A DNA stretch of 64,000 nucleotides from Micromonospora_J zhanjiangensis (GTDB lineage Bacteria > Actinomycetota > Actinomycetes > Mycobacteriales > Micromonosporaceae): assembly GCF_042650605.1 (NCBI RefSeq), contig NZ_JBHSBN010000017.1, forward strand, positions 76,446-140,445, written 5' to 3'. Within the stretch, counting starts at the first letter, position 1; each line of letters starts with the position of its first letter. The notes under the pieces were generated by a model, which saw only the letters and a list, made by a program, of their open reading frames with translations, was not told the origin of the DNA and did not search any database. The position numbers and the translations under genes are program-made. Shown here one piece after another: positions 8,745-18,400 of this stretch.

Positions 8745-9275
8745 ATGGCTAGCGTGCAAACCGTCCCCACCGGCGCCACACCCAGTCAGACTGTTCGCCG
8801 ACGCCTGCGCTCGCTGGCTGCCCTGGAACTCATGAACATCCCACTGCAAGGCGGGGTATGGTTCGGCCTTGTCGGGCTACCGGCTACGGCAACCAACCTG
8901 GTCGGCTTCGGCCTGTTTGCGCTATTACTTATCGAGGGCGCCGCGTACTGGGTAGCCAAACGGCATCAGATGAGCGTTCGCCGACGCCACATTCCGGCTT
9001 TGGCTGCCTTTCGCGCGGCCCGCATCGTCAACCCGCTGTTCCTGGCCGCTGGCCTCGTGGCCACTGGATACGTCGCGGCGACGGATCCAGGGCGCACCTC
9101 CTGGCCAGGACTGGCCTTTGCGCTGTTCGCGGTCCTGGAGCATGTCAACTACTTCTACGTCCAGCTCATGCATGACACGCTCGCGGACCTGCGCCGACTA
9201 CGGTCGGTCGGTCTGCGTGTCTCTCACCTCGCCCGCGACATCGCGCGGGCCGCGTCCAGTACATCTGTGCGATGA
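8745..9275 (+). CDS. hypothetical membrane protein, 176 residues
   Basis: An unrecognised integral membrane protein with about four hydrophobic helices (residues ~28-65, 95-115, 120-140 are clear). A motif FALFAVLEHVNYFYVQLMHD near residue 135 is rich in aromatics and histidine. The ATG at 8745 is preceded by an AT-rich stretch rather than a strong Shine-Dalgarno sequence. Codon use and base composition are slightly less GC-biased than in neighbours, which fits an acquired segment. It is convergent with the acyl-CoA synthetase gene. Confidence 0.65.
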   Translation: MASVQTVPTGATPSQTVRRRLRSLAALELMNIPLQGGVWFGLVGLPATATNLVGFGLFALLLIEGAAYWVAKRHQMSVRRRHIPALAAFRAARIVNPLFLAAGLVATGYVAATDPGRTSWPGLAFALFAVLEHVNYFYVQLMHDTLADLRRLRSVGLRVSHLARDIARAASSTSVR

Positions 9276-9300
9276 CGACCTGACGTCACTTCTTTCCGGC

Positions 9301-10707
9301 CTACCCGCCGATGCCGAGTCGGGTCTTCTGAATCTTGCCGAGGGCGTTGCGGGGTAACTGGTCGACCAGGTGGACCCGTCGGGGCCGCTTGTGCGCCGCC
9401 AGCATCCGCGCCACGAAGTCGATCAGCTCGGCCGCCGTCACCCCGTCGCCCACCACGTACGCGGTCACCTGCTGGCCCAGGTCGTCGTGCGGGGTGCCGA
9501 CCACCGCGGCCTCCCGGACGCCCGGGTGGGCCAGCAGCGCCTCCTCGACCTCGCCGGCGCCGATCCGGTACCCGCCGCTCTTGATCAGGTCGGTGGAGGC
9601 GCGGCCCACGATCCGGTGCCGGCCGTCCGGCCCGATCGTCGCGATGTCGCCGGTGCGGAACCAGCCGTCGTCGTACCGGCTCGCCGCGTCCGCGTCCGGC
9701 CGGTTCAGATAGCCGCCGAACAGGGTCGGCCCGCGGACCAGCAGCTCGCCCATCGCGACCCCGTCGGCGGGCACCGGCCCGCCGTGCTCGTCCACCAGCC
9801 GGGTCTCGACGCCGGGCAACGGCACGCCGACGGTGCCCGCCGCGCGCGGCCCGTCGGCCCGGGCGCTCACCGTGATCAGGGTTTCCGTCATCCCGTACCG
9901 CTCGACGACCTGGTGCGACGTGAGCCGGCGCAGGCCGTCGAAGACCGCGCCCGGCAGCGCCGCGCTGCCGGAGACCAGCAGCCGGGCGGTGCGTAACGCC
10001 CGGGCGGCGGCCGGTTCGGCGGCGATCCGGGACCACACGGTCGGAACGCCGAAGTAGAGCGTGCCGCCGGCGGCGGCGTAGGCCGCCGGCCGCGGCCGTC
10101 CTACGTGGTCGATCCGGCCGCCGACCCGCAACGGTCCGAGCGTGCCCAGCACGAGACCGTGTACGTGGTGCAGCGGCAACCCGTGCACGAGCAGGTCGTC
10201 CGGGGTCCACGCCCACGCCTCGGCGAGCCCGTCCAGACACGCGGCGATCGCCCGCCGGCTGATCAGTGCTCCCTTGGGCAGGCCGGTGGTGCCGCTGGTG
10301 TAGAGGATCAACGCCGGGTCCCCGGCGTCCGGCTCCGGTGGCCGGCTCGCCGAACGCCGGTCCAGGCTCGTCGGCACGGCGGGCAGGTCGGCCCAGTCGG
10401 CGGGCCGGCCGTCCGGGGTGAGCAGCGCCGCCGCCGCGCAGTCGCGCAGGATGTGGTCGCGTTCCATCGGCCCGGCGTCCGGCGGCACGGGCACCACGGT
10501 GACCCCGGCCAGCAGCGCGCCGACCACGCCGACCACGGTCTCCAGCGAGGCGGTCGCCTCGACGGCCACCCGGTCGAGACCGCGCACCTCGTCGGCGACG
10601 GCCGCCGCGCTGGCCAGCAGCCGGTCGCCGGACACCGCCCGTCCGGCGACCCTGATCGCGTCCGGACGCTCGTCCGGCGTCTCGGTCAACGCCGCCAGCA
10701 ATGTCAT
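9301..10707 (-). CDS. matB: malonyl-CoA/methylmalonyl-CoA synthetase (MatB-like)
   Basis: Adenylate-forming ligase of 468 residues that should join malonate (or a methylmalonate) to CoA using ATP. The P-loop-like motif ILYTSGTTGLPKG is at ~134-146, HHVHGLVLGTLGPLR at ~180-194, ERYGMTET at 269-276, and the catalytic-lysine motif PRNALGKIQK near the C-terminus. The pattern and compact length closely follow Streptomyces MatB rather than long-chain acyl-CoA ligases. The ATG at 10707 follows GGAGGG. Neither a malonate transporter nor a malonyl-CoA decarboxylase (MatA) lies beside it, so it may supply extender units to fatty acid or polyketide synthesis elsewhere. Confidence 0.85.
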   Translation of the reverse strand: MTLLAALTETPDERPDAIRVAGRAVSGDRLLASAAAVADEVRGLDRVAVEATASLETVVGVVGALLAGVTVVPVPPDAGPMERDHILRDCAAAALLTPDGRPADWADLPAVPTSLDRRSASRPPEPDAGDPALILYTSGTTGLPKGALISRRAIAACLDGLAEAWAWTPDDLLVHGLPLHHVHGLVLGTLGPLRVGGRIDHVGRPRPAAYAAAGGTLYFGVPTVWSRIAAEPAAARALRTARLLVSGSAALPGAVFDGLRRLTSHQVVERYGMTETLITVSARADGPRAAGTVGVPLPGVETRLVDEHGGPVPADGVAMGELLVRGPTLFGGYLNRPDADAASRYDDGWFRTGDIATIGPDGRHRIVGRASTDLIKSGGYRIGAGEVEEALLAHPGVREAAVVGTPHDDLGQQVTAYVVGDGVTAAELIDFVARMLAAHKRPRRVHLVDQLPRNALGKIQKTRLGIGG

Positions 10708-11043
10708 GTTCCACCCTCCGGACCGCACGCGCGTGACGACGGGACAGCGACTCGGTCCGAGCCTACGGCGGGACGGCCCGGTCGCGGTGTCACGTCCCGC
10801 CGGGATCGAGGGCCTGGCGTTGCGTCGGGCTGAGGCGGTCCGGCCGGGTGGTGACGGTGTAGGTCCGGGACGCGAGGCGAGACCCATTTCCTCCTGCCGT
10901 CGACGGATCCGCTGGAGGACACCCAGACCGTCGCGCTCTACGGTGTCGGACCCCTGCGGTAGAAATAGCGGCGTCGAGGGACGGCCGGGGCGGGAAATCC
11001 GCCGGGTTCCGGGCGTCCGCATGCCGGTTGGCGGGGAGGTCGA
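10708..11043. promoter_or_regulatory. divergent control region, matB-like gene and SWIM-VWA-MoxR operon
   Basis: A 336-base gap between divergently transcribed units, so promoters for both should lie here. No long reading frame with protein-like content is present. I could not identify a confident operator or -10/-35 pair. GGGGAGG at 11033-11039 is the ribosome-binding site of the operon on the right. Confidence 0.5.
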
Positions 11044-11547
11044 GTGGTCGAGGACGAGGACAGCGCCGCGGTGCGGCGGCGCAGCGTCGTACGGGTGGTA
11101 CCCCCGCTGCGACCTCGCAAGTTGGCCAAGGTCCCGTTCGTGGAGTTGGCCGACGGCCGGTTGCAGGGCGTGGTCTCCAGCGGCTCGGACATCCAGCGGG
11201 TGTACGTCTCGTCGGTCACCGCCGGCAGCCACGGCTACTCGTGCAGCACCAACAACAACCGCCCGTGTGGCGGTAACGGTCTGTGCAAGCACCTGCAGGC
11301 GCTGGTGGCCGAGGCGGTCGGCCAGTACGGCGTGGCCCGGGTCGCCCGCTACCTCGGTCTCGACGACGCGGACGGTTCGGCCACCCCGGACGATCTGCTG
11401 GCCCAGCTGGGCGGCGGACCCGAGCGGACGCCCGCGGCCACCGTGTTCAGCCGGTTCCTGCGGCACCTGTCCTATCTGGAGCTGCCGGAGAGCGCCGACC
11501 CGATCCCTGAGCTGCACTGGTTCCCGTCCACCCCGGCGGTGCGCTGA
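11044..11547 (+). CDS. SWIM-like zinc-finger protein (YehQ-type context)
   Basis: A 167-residue protein that opens the five-gene operon. A Cys/His cluster at C67, C75, C81 and H83 (motif CGGNGLCKHL) resembles a SWIM zinc finger but lacks the usual CxC pair, so metal binding is likely in a variant form. SWIM proteins accompany VWA and MoxR ATPase genes in yehLMPQ-type loci, which supports the assignment. The GTG at 11044 follows GGGGAGG. The stop overlaps the next ATG by one base (TGATG). Nucleic-acid or protein binding within the complex is an inference. Confidence 0.72.
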   Translation: MVEDEDSAAVRRRSVVRVVPPLRPRKLAKVPFVELADGRLQGVVSSGSDIQRVYVSSVTAGSHGYSCSTNNNRPCGGNGLCKHLQALVAEAVGQYGVARVARYLGLDDADGSATPDDLLAQLGGGPERTPAATVFSRFLRHLSYLELPESADPIPELHWFPSTPAVR

Positions 11548-12968
11548 TGTTGAGCACCCAGCTGGCCGAGCTGCTGGCCGGCCGCCCGGCCGGGCTCGAC
11601 GAGACCTTCGACCTGGTGGCCGGGTTCGACGACGGGCTGACCGGTGGGCTGGGTCGCCTCGACCCGCGCGGGACGGCCGCGTTGACCGACCTCGCCGGGG
11701 CGCTGGCGGGCAGCCCGCTCGGCGTACCGGTGGCGGAGGCGGTGGCTAAGGTCGCCGCCGGTTCGGTGGGGCAGGAGCAGTTGACCGCGCTGGCCGGTGG
11801 GCGTACCGCCCTGCTCGGCGCGGCGCACGACGCGCTGCTGGCCGGCGCCGACGCGGCGCTGGGCCGCTCCCGGGCGCCGTGGGAGCCGCCGACCGCCGAC
11901 ACCGACGCGGGGCCGGCTGTCGACCATGTGCTCGGCGGCGCCCGGTCCTGGCTGCACGAGCTGGCCATCGCCGGCTGGCGCGGCGTCGACCACGACCTGG
12001 TCGCCGCCGCCGGCCAGACCATCGACACCCTGTACGCGCAGCCGCGCCTGCGCCGGCTCGCCGTCCTGCTCGACGGCCTCGCGGTCGAGCTGCGGGCCTG
12101 CGCACCCGTGGCGACGATGGATCGCCCGCCCGTTCGACGGTGGGCCGACCTGTGGGCGCGGGCGCTGTTGCTGGCGCACGGCGGCGGCTGGAGCGCACCG
12201 CCGGGCCCCGGTCCCACGGTGTCCGGCCGGCTGCTGGTCCTCGGCGTCGACGTGCACGAGCACGGCACCGCCGTCCAGCTCCAGGCGCACGGGCTGCTCG
12301 AAGCCGACGACGGCGGTCCGTCCCGGCTGGTCCGCACCGGGGTCACCGCCGCGAAGGTGGACACCATCGTCGGGCCCGCCGTGTGGCGGCTGTTCGCGCG
12401 CTACCCGGTGCTGCTGGGCGCGCTGGCCGACCGCCGCGCCGTGCGGGTCACCGACCTGCCGCTGCTGCCCGGCGGGGACCTGCTGTGGCGGGACGAGCGG
12501 GCCCGGCCGGACGAGGTGGTCGACCCGTTCGCCGCCGCCCGGGTGCGGCTCGCCGGCGCGCTCGCCCCGGCCGTGCCGCCGCTGGACCGGCACCCGGTCC
12601 GGATCGCCGAACCGGTGCTCGTCGAGGGTTACCGGGCCACCGTGCGCACCGACGACGGCGCGGTCGAGTTCGACCTGGCCGGCGCGAAGGTCGAGGTCGA
12701 CCTCGACCGGCTGCCGAGCTGCGGCCCGCTCACCCCGGCCCTGCTGCGCGCCTCGTCGGCCTGCCTGGGCCTGTTGCGCTGGGACGGCGGGCGGTGGCTG
12801 CTGCAGCCGCTGGGCGTACAGGCCACCGTCAAGAAGCAGACCACCGCCGTACACACCGGCGACTGGGCGGCCGGACCCACCGACCCCAAGGTGGTCAAGG
12901 CCGAGGCCCGCGCCGGTGACGCGGTGGCGGTGCTGCGCGAACGGGCGGGACGGTTGCTGCGGAGATGA
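11547..12968 (+). CDS. unknown protein of the SWIM-VWA-MoxR operon
   Basis: A soluble 473-residue protein with no motif I recognise. It is rich in alanine, leucine and arginine and appears mainly helical in the first 200 residues, with a beta-rich region around residues 225-390. There is no signal peptide or membrane segment. It overlaps genes on both sides (TGATG upstream, ATGA downstream), so it is made in step with its partners. By position it corresponds to the YehM-like component that lies between the SWIM and VWA genes in related loci; sequence relationship was not verifiable here. Confidence 0.7.
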   Translation: MLSTQLAELLAGRPAGLDETFDLVAGFDDGLTGGLGRLDPRGTAALTDLAGALAGSPLGVPVAEAVAKVAAGSVGQEQLTALAGGRTALLGAAHDALLAGADAALGRSRAPWEPPTADTDAGPAVDHVLGGARSWLHELAIAGWRGVDHDLVAAAGQTIDTLYAQPRLRRLAVLLDGLAVELRACAPVATMDRPPVRRWADLWARALLLAHGGGWSAPPGPGPTVSGRLLVLGVDVHEHGTAVQLQAHGLLEADDGGPSRLVRTGVTAAKVDTIVGPAVWRLFARYPVLLGALADRRAVRVTDLPLLPGGDLLWRDERARPDEVVDPFAAARVRLAGALAPAVPPLDRHPVRIAEPVLVEGYRATVRTDDGAVEFDLAGAKVEVDLDRLPSCGPLTPALLRASSACLGLLRWDGGRWLLQPLGVQATVKKQTTAVHTGDWAAGPTDPKVVKAEARAGDAVAVLRERAGRLLRR

Positions 12969-14335
12969 GCGGATCGGAGATCAACGCCGACGAGAACCGG
13001 CGCCAGGTGCTCTACTGGCGGCTGCTGGCCCGACTGTTCGACCACGAGGAACAACCGGCGCTGGAGGCGGCGAGCGTGGCCGTCGTCGACGACCTCGGCC
13101 TGCCGGCCGCGCTGCTGGACCCGTCGGTCTCGGTCGACACCATCGTGCAGCGCTTTCCGGAGCTGGCCGGCGAACTGCGCGGCCTGATGGCCAGCACCGA
13201 CCCCGCCGAGGACAGCGACCGCCCGGCGGCGGCCGTCGGACCGGACAACCCGGCGTCGTACCGGGCCGGGCCGGCGGAGGTGCGCCGCGCCGCGCTGGTC
13301 GCCAAGCTGCTGCTGAACGTCTTCGCCACCGGGTCGGGCAACGTCACCGCCGGGCAGTTGGCCGGCTGGCAGTCCGACGCCGGCTGGCTCGAACAGGCGC
13401 TCGGCGCCGAGCCGGGTCAGCTGCGCGGGCGACCGAGCGAAGGCGGCATGGGTGAGGTGCTGGCCGGCATCGAAGGCGACCTGGTCCGCCGGATGCGCCT
13501 GCGCGAGGTGCTCGCCGACCCGACGCTGGCCCGTCAACTGACCCCGAGCATGTCGCTGATCGAGCAACTGCTGCGGGACAAGTCCAACCTGTCCGGGGTG
13601 GCGCTGGCCAACGCCAAGGCGCTGATCCGCCGGTTCGTCGACGAGGTCGCCGAGGTGCTGCGGACCCAGGTGGAACAGACCAGCGTCGGCACCCTCGACC
13701 GGTCGGTGCCGCCGAAGCGGGTGTTCCGCAACCTCGACCTGGAACGCACCATCTGGAAGAACCTCACCAACTTCAGCCCCGAGGACCAGCGGCTCTACGT
13801 CGACCGGCTGTACTACCGCCACACCGCCCGGCGCACCACGCCGGCCCGGTTGATCGTGGTGGTGGACCAGTCCGGGTCGATGGTGGACTCGATGGTCAAC
13901 TGCACCATCCTGGCCTCCATCTTCGCCGGGCTGCCCAAGGTCGACGTGCACCTGATCGCGTACGACACCCGGGCGCTGGACCTGACCCCGTGGGTGCACG
14001 ACCCGTTCGAGGTGTTGCTGCGGACCAACCTCGGCGGCGGCAACGACGGGCCGGTGGCGATGGCGCTGGCCCGGCCCAAGATCGCCGACCCGCGCAACAC
14101 CGTCATGGTCTGGATCTCGGACTTCTACGAGTTCGACAGGTCCCAGCCGCTGTTCGACGGGATCGAGGCGGTGCACCGCTCGGGGGTGCGGTTCATCCCC
14201 GTCGGCTCGGTGAACAGCTCCAACCGGGAGATCGTGAACCCGTGGTTCCGCCAGCGGTTCAAGGACCTGGGCACCCCCGTCATCTCCGGCCACATCCGCA
14301 AACTCGTCTTCGAGCTCAAGAACTTCCTCACCTAG
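12965..14335 (+). CDS. VWA-domain protein (YehP-like)
   Basis: A 456-residue protein with a helical N-terminal half and a C-terminal von Willebrand factor A domain. The metal-ion-dependent adhesion site is intact: VVVDQSGSM gives Asp301, Ser303 and Ser305, with GGGNDGP and WISDFYEF further on as the other loops. VWA proteins of this kind act as adaptors that a MoxR-type ATPase remodels or uses to reach substrates. The ATG overlaps the previous stop. Only 11 bases separate it from the ATPase gene. It should be cytosolic, as no export signal is seen. Confidence 0.87.
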   Translation: MSGSEINADENRRQVLYWRLLARLFDHEEQPALEAASVAVVDDLGLPAALLDPSVSVDTIVQRFPELAGELRGLMASTDPAEDSDRPAAAVGPDNPASYRAGPAEVRRAALVAKLLLNVFATGSGNVTAGQLAGWQSDAGWLEQALGAEPGQLRGRPSEGGMGEVLAGIEGDLVRRMRLREVLADPTLARQLTPSMSLIEQLLRDKSNLSGVALANAKALIRRFVDEVAEVLRTQVEQTSVGTLDRSVPPKRVFRNLDLERTIWKNLTNFSPEDQRLYVDRLYYRHTARRTTPARLIVVVDQSGSMVDSMVNCTILASIFAGLPKVDVHLIAYDTRALDLTPWVHDPFEVLLRTNLGGGNDGPVAMALARPKIADPRNTVMVWISDFYEFDRSQPLFDGIEAVHRSGVRFIPVGSVNSSNREIVNPWFRQRFKDLGTPVISGHIRKLVFELKNFLT

Positions 14336-14346
14336 GAGAATCCACC

Positions 14347-15462
14347 ATGACCGACGAGACGCTCCGCGCCCCCGCCGAGGTCAAGTACGCCGACGAGCTC
14401 GACTGGCTGGAATCGGTGGACGACGGCCCGAAGCCGTACTCCTGGCGGCTCAGCCCGCGGATGGTCCGGTTGTTCGTGCTCGGTTCCGAACGCGCCGACG
14501 GCCTGGACCGGCAGATCGACCAGAAGTGGTTCGGCGACCGCAGCTTCGTCGAACGGGCTATCGTCACCCTGGCCTCCGACCGCGGCCTGCTGCTGATCGG
14601 CGACCCGGGCACCGGCAAGAGCTGGCTGGCCGAGCTGCTCGCCGCCGCGATCAGCCGCAACTCGACGCTGGTGGTGCAGGGCACCGCCGGCACCACCGAG
14701 GACCACATCAAGTACTCCTGGAACGTCTCGATGGTCATCGCCAAGGGCCAGTCCCGCCAGTCGATGATCCCGTCGCCGATCATGACGGCCATGGAGAGCG
14801 GCGTGATCGGCCGGTTCGAGGAGCTGACCCGGTCCACCAGCGACGTGCAGGACGCGCTGATCTCCATCCTGTCCGAGAAGTACATCTCCATCCCGGAGCT
14901 GGACGACGACAACATCGTCTTCGCCAAGCCCGGATTCTCGATCATCGCCACCGCCAACAGCCGCGACCGGGGGGTGAACGACCTGTCGTCGGCGTTGAAG
15001 CGGCGGTTCAACTTCGTGCGGATCCCGGTGGTGACCAACAAGCGCAGCGAGGCGGAGATCGTCCGGTTCCGTACCACCGAGTTGCTGCGCCGGCACCGGA
15101 TCGAGCTGGAGGTGCCGCCCACGCTGCTGGACATCCTGCTGCAGAGCTTCGCCGACCTGCGGGCCGCCTCGGCCGCCGCGGGCAGCGACGACGAGAGGCT
15201 GGAGTCGGCACTGTCCACCGCCGAGCAGATCGGCGTGCTGGAGGACGCCGTGCTGCACAGCCAGTTCTTCGGCGACCGGACGCTGCGGGCCCAGACGCTG
15301 GCCGCCTCGCTGGTCGGGTCGTTGGCCCGGCGCAGCCCGGAGGACCTGGCCATCCTCAACAAGTACTGGCACGGGGTGGTCGAGCCGCGCAGCAAGGCCG
15401 ACGGTGGCGAGTGGCCGGCCTTCCTGGACGGTGGCCGCGAAGCGATCGCCACCCTGTCATGA
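14347..15462 (+). CDS. MoxR-type AAA+ ATPase (YehL-like subgroup)
   Basis: A 371-residue AAA+ ATPase. Walker A is GDPGTGKS at 85-92. The Walker B position carries IGRFEELTR (157-160 FEEL) rather than the usual LLxDE. Sensor 1 is ATANSRD at 201-207 and the arginine region is LSSALKRRFNF at 213-223. ATP-driven remodelling of a partner is the family role. The ATG at 14347 follows AGGAGAA. The stop overlaps the DUF5682 gene start (ATGA). Together with the VWA protein it forms the recurrent MoxR-VWA pair; it is unrelated in detail to the other MoxR protein at 41294. Confidence 0.88.
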   Translation: MTDETLRAPAEVKYADELDWLESVDDGPKPYSWRLSPRMVRLFVLGSERADGLDRQIDQKWFGDRSFVERAIVTLASDRGLLLIGDPGTGKSWLAELLAAAISRNSTLVVQGTAGTTEDHIKYSWNVSMVIAKGQSRQSMIPSPIMTAMESGVIGRFEELTRSTSDVQDALISILSEKYISIPELDDDNIVFAKPGFSIIATANSRDRGVNDLSSALKRRFNFVRIPVVTNKRSEAEIVRFRTTELLRRHRIELEVPPTLLDILLQSFADLRAASAAAGSDDERLESALSTAEQIGVLEDAVLHSQFFGDRTLRAQTLAASLVGSLARRSPEDLAILNKYWHGVVEPRSKADGGEWPAFLDGGREAIATLS

Positions 15463-18400
15463 CGGCGACCCCCACGGATGCCGACCCGGCCGAGGCCACC
15501 GCCGGACCGGTCCCGCACCAGACCGACGAGGCGCCGGCCGGCGCAGGCCTCGGACCGGCCGGCACCGGCCCGTTCGGGCGGCTGCGGGAGCAGTTGCTCG
15601 ACGCGGCCGTCGCGTTCGCCGACGGGCCGGCGGCGTTGCCGGACATCCTCACCGGGCTGGTCGACGACGTCGACCGGGCGCTGCGGGAGGAGGTGGAGAT
15701 CTTTCCGGTCTGCCACCACTCGCCGGCCTCCGGCCTGGCCATGGTCCGCCGGCTGCGTGAGAAGCAGCCCAAGGTGATCTACCTGGAGCTGTGCGAGGAC
15801 CTGCGCCCGCTGCTGGACGAGTTGCGCAACTGCCGGCTGCCGGTGGCCCTGCAGGCCTTCGCCTCCGACCTGGACGGCTTTCCGGAGAAGTCCGGACCGC
15901 TCAGCGTGGTCGCGCCGATCACCGAGGCGTCCGCCGAGTACCAGGCCATCGCGTACGCCCTGGACACGCCCGGCGTCGAGCTGGTGCTGGTGGACCGCTC
16001 CACCGACCACGTCTTCCAGTGGGCACCGCGCCCGGCACCCGGCGGCACCCCGGCCGACGCGCCGCCGCCCGACGGAACGCCACCGGCCGGGACCCCGGCC
16101 GGTGGACCTCCGCACGCCGGGACCCCGGCCGGTACCGGCGCGGGTGAGCCGGCGGCCGGGGAGACCGGCGGCGAGGAGGCCGCGTTGCACGGTGACGCGG
16201 TCGGCGTCGAGATCGGTGACCTGCGGCCCCGGTTCGCCGAGCTGGAGGAGCACCTGCTGCACCACGGCAAGGTGCGGCACTGGTCGGAGTGGTGGGACCA
16301 GTACGTCGAGCAGCCGCTGTCCGGCGCCGACTACGACACGTACCGGCAGGTCATGGTGTTGATCGGCAGCCTGTTCCGGCGGCTGCGCCCGGCGGACGGC
16401 GCGCCGCTCACCGAGGACGCCGACCGCGAGCGCTACATGTGGACCCGGATCCGGGAACACCTCGCCACCTCCGGCGTCGACCGGTCGGCCTGCCTGTACG
16501 TCTGCGGCGCCTTCCACGCCGCCAGCCGGGTCGAGCAGTTCGGCTCGGCGGGGGAGCACACGTACGAGATCTCCCCCCGGACGAAGACCCGCTGGCTGTA
16601 CGGCCTGATCCCGTCCAGCCACTCGGCCATCGAGGCGCAGTTCGGGCTGGCCGCCGGTTCGGTGTCGATCGCCGCGGCGACCTGGCGCAAGGCGACCACC
16701 CGGTCCGGGCTGACCCCGTTCCAGCTCGCCGGGCCGAAGGGTGCCCGCAAACGGACCGGCCGCAAGCGGGCGGCGGCGGTCGCGGGCGCGCCGGCACCGG
16801 TGACCGACCGGCTGTCGCACTTCCTGGCCAGCCCACCGGCGCTGGACCACCTCGACGAGGCGGAGCTGCTCGGCTGGTGCGTGGACATCGTCCGGCTCGC
16901 CCGCGGCAACGGCTACCTCGCCAGCACCGCCGACGCGATCGCCGTCTTCGAGACGTCGATCCTGCTGGCCGGGCTGCGCAACCGTGGTCGACCCACTCCG
17001 TACGACTTCACCGACGCGGCGGTGACCTGCATCGAGAAGGACACCGTGCCCGGCCGGCGGGACGTGCGCCGGTTGTGCGAGATCCTGCTCGGCGGCGACC
17101 GGATCGGCCAGGTCGGCTACGCGGCGCTGCCACCGCTGGCCCGGGACGTGTACGACCGGCTCGCCCCGCTCGGGTTGGACCTGGAGAAGCGTACGGTGCA
17201 GCGGGCGCTGCTGGACCTGACCGCCGACCCGCACCTGCGCCCCTGCTCGGACCTGCTGTGGACGCTGCGCCGGCTGCTGCCACCCGGCGCGGTCCGGCCG
17301 ATCATGGGCGAGCGGCGGCTGGGGGAGCGGTCGGTCCAGGAGAGCTGGGACCTGGCCATCGGCCGGCACCAGCGGGACGTCATCGAACTCGGCTACCAGG
17401 GCGTCACCGTCGAGCAGGTGCTGGAACTGCGGCTGCGGCAGGCGGTCCGGGCGCCCGACGCCACCGCGGCCACCGCCCTGGCCGCGGTCGAGGACGCCCT
17501 GCTCTACCTGCGTTCGCCCCGGCTGGTCGAGGAACTCGGCGAGCGGGCGGTGCGGCTGCTGGCCGCCGAGCGGACGGTGGACGACGCGCCCGAGGTGCTG
17601 CGCCGCATCCGCCGGCTGCTGACCCACTACCGGGCCACCGGGCCGGCGCTGCCGGCCTGGTGCGAGGACTTCGTGACCGTCGGCTACGCGCAGTACTGCA
17701 CGTTGCTGCCGACCGCCTTCACCGAGGAGCAGACCCCGGCCCGCCAGGTGGCCGCGATGCTCGGTTTCCTGTTCAGCTTGGAGAGCCTGGCCCTGTCGCT
17801 GGGTTGCGAGCGGATCCAGCTCGAACTGGCCGTGCGGCAGTCGCACCCGGAGGCGCCGCCCAAGGTGGCCCTGCTCTGGGCGGCCCGCTCGCAGCTCGGC
17901 CTGCTGACCCTGGCGCAGTTGCGTGAGCGGTGCGACGAGCTGCTGGCCAACCCGCTGGTCGTACCGGCCTTCCCGTTGTACCTAAGCGGGTTCGTGCAGG
18001 CGTTGGAGCCGGTGCCCGGGCTGGCGCCGTTCGTGGTGGAGGTGCTGTCCAAGGCGTTCGCCCGGCTGCCGGACCCGGTGCTGCTGCCGTGGCTGCCCAC
18101 CCTGATCACCACGTTGCGTGGCCAGGGCGGTGACCTGGTGCCGGTGCTGATCCGCGAAGCGGGCCGGACCTTCCCCGCCGGCCTGGCGGCGCTCGACGGG
18201 TGGACTCCGCCGTGGTCCGCCACGGCGCCGACGACCGCGGCGACGGCGGCACCGGTGGCCGCGACGTCCGGGCCGGCGGTGGACCTGCTGGCCGGCCACC
18301 CGGCGACCTGCGACGCGGTCGCCGAGCTGCTCGGCTGCGTCCCCGGCTGGGCGGTGCCCGGCGCGGGCGGAGGCGGTCCGACCGGTGTCGCGACGGCCGC

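Noticed and set aside
14328..17846. Very long open frame on the minus strand across the ATPase and DUF5682 genes
   Set aside because: It is the GC-skewed antisense shadow of real genes; its product is low-complexity and the plus-strand genes have clear motifs and coupled starts.
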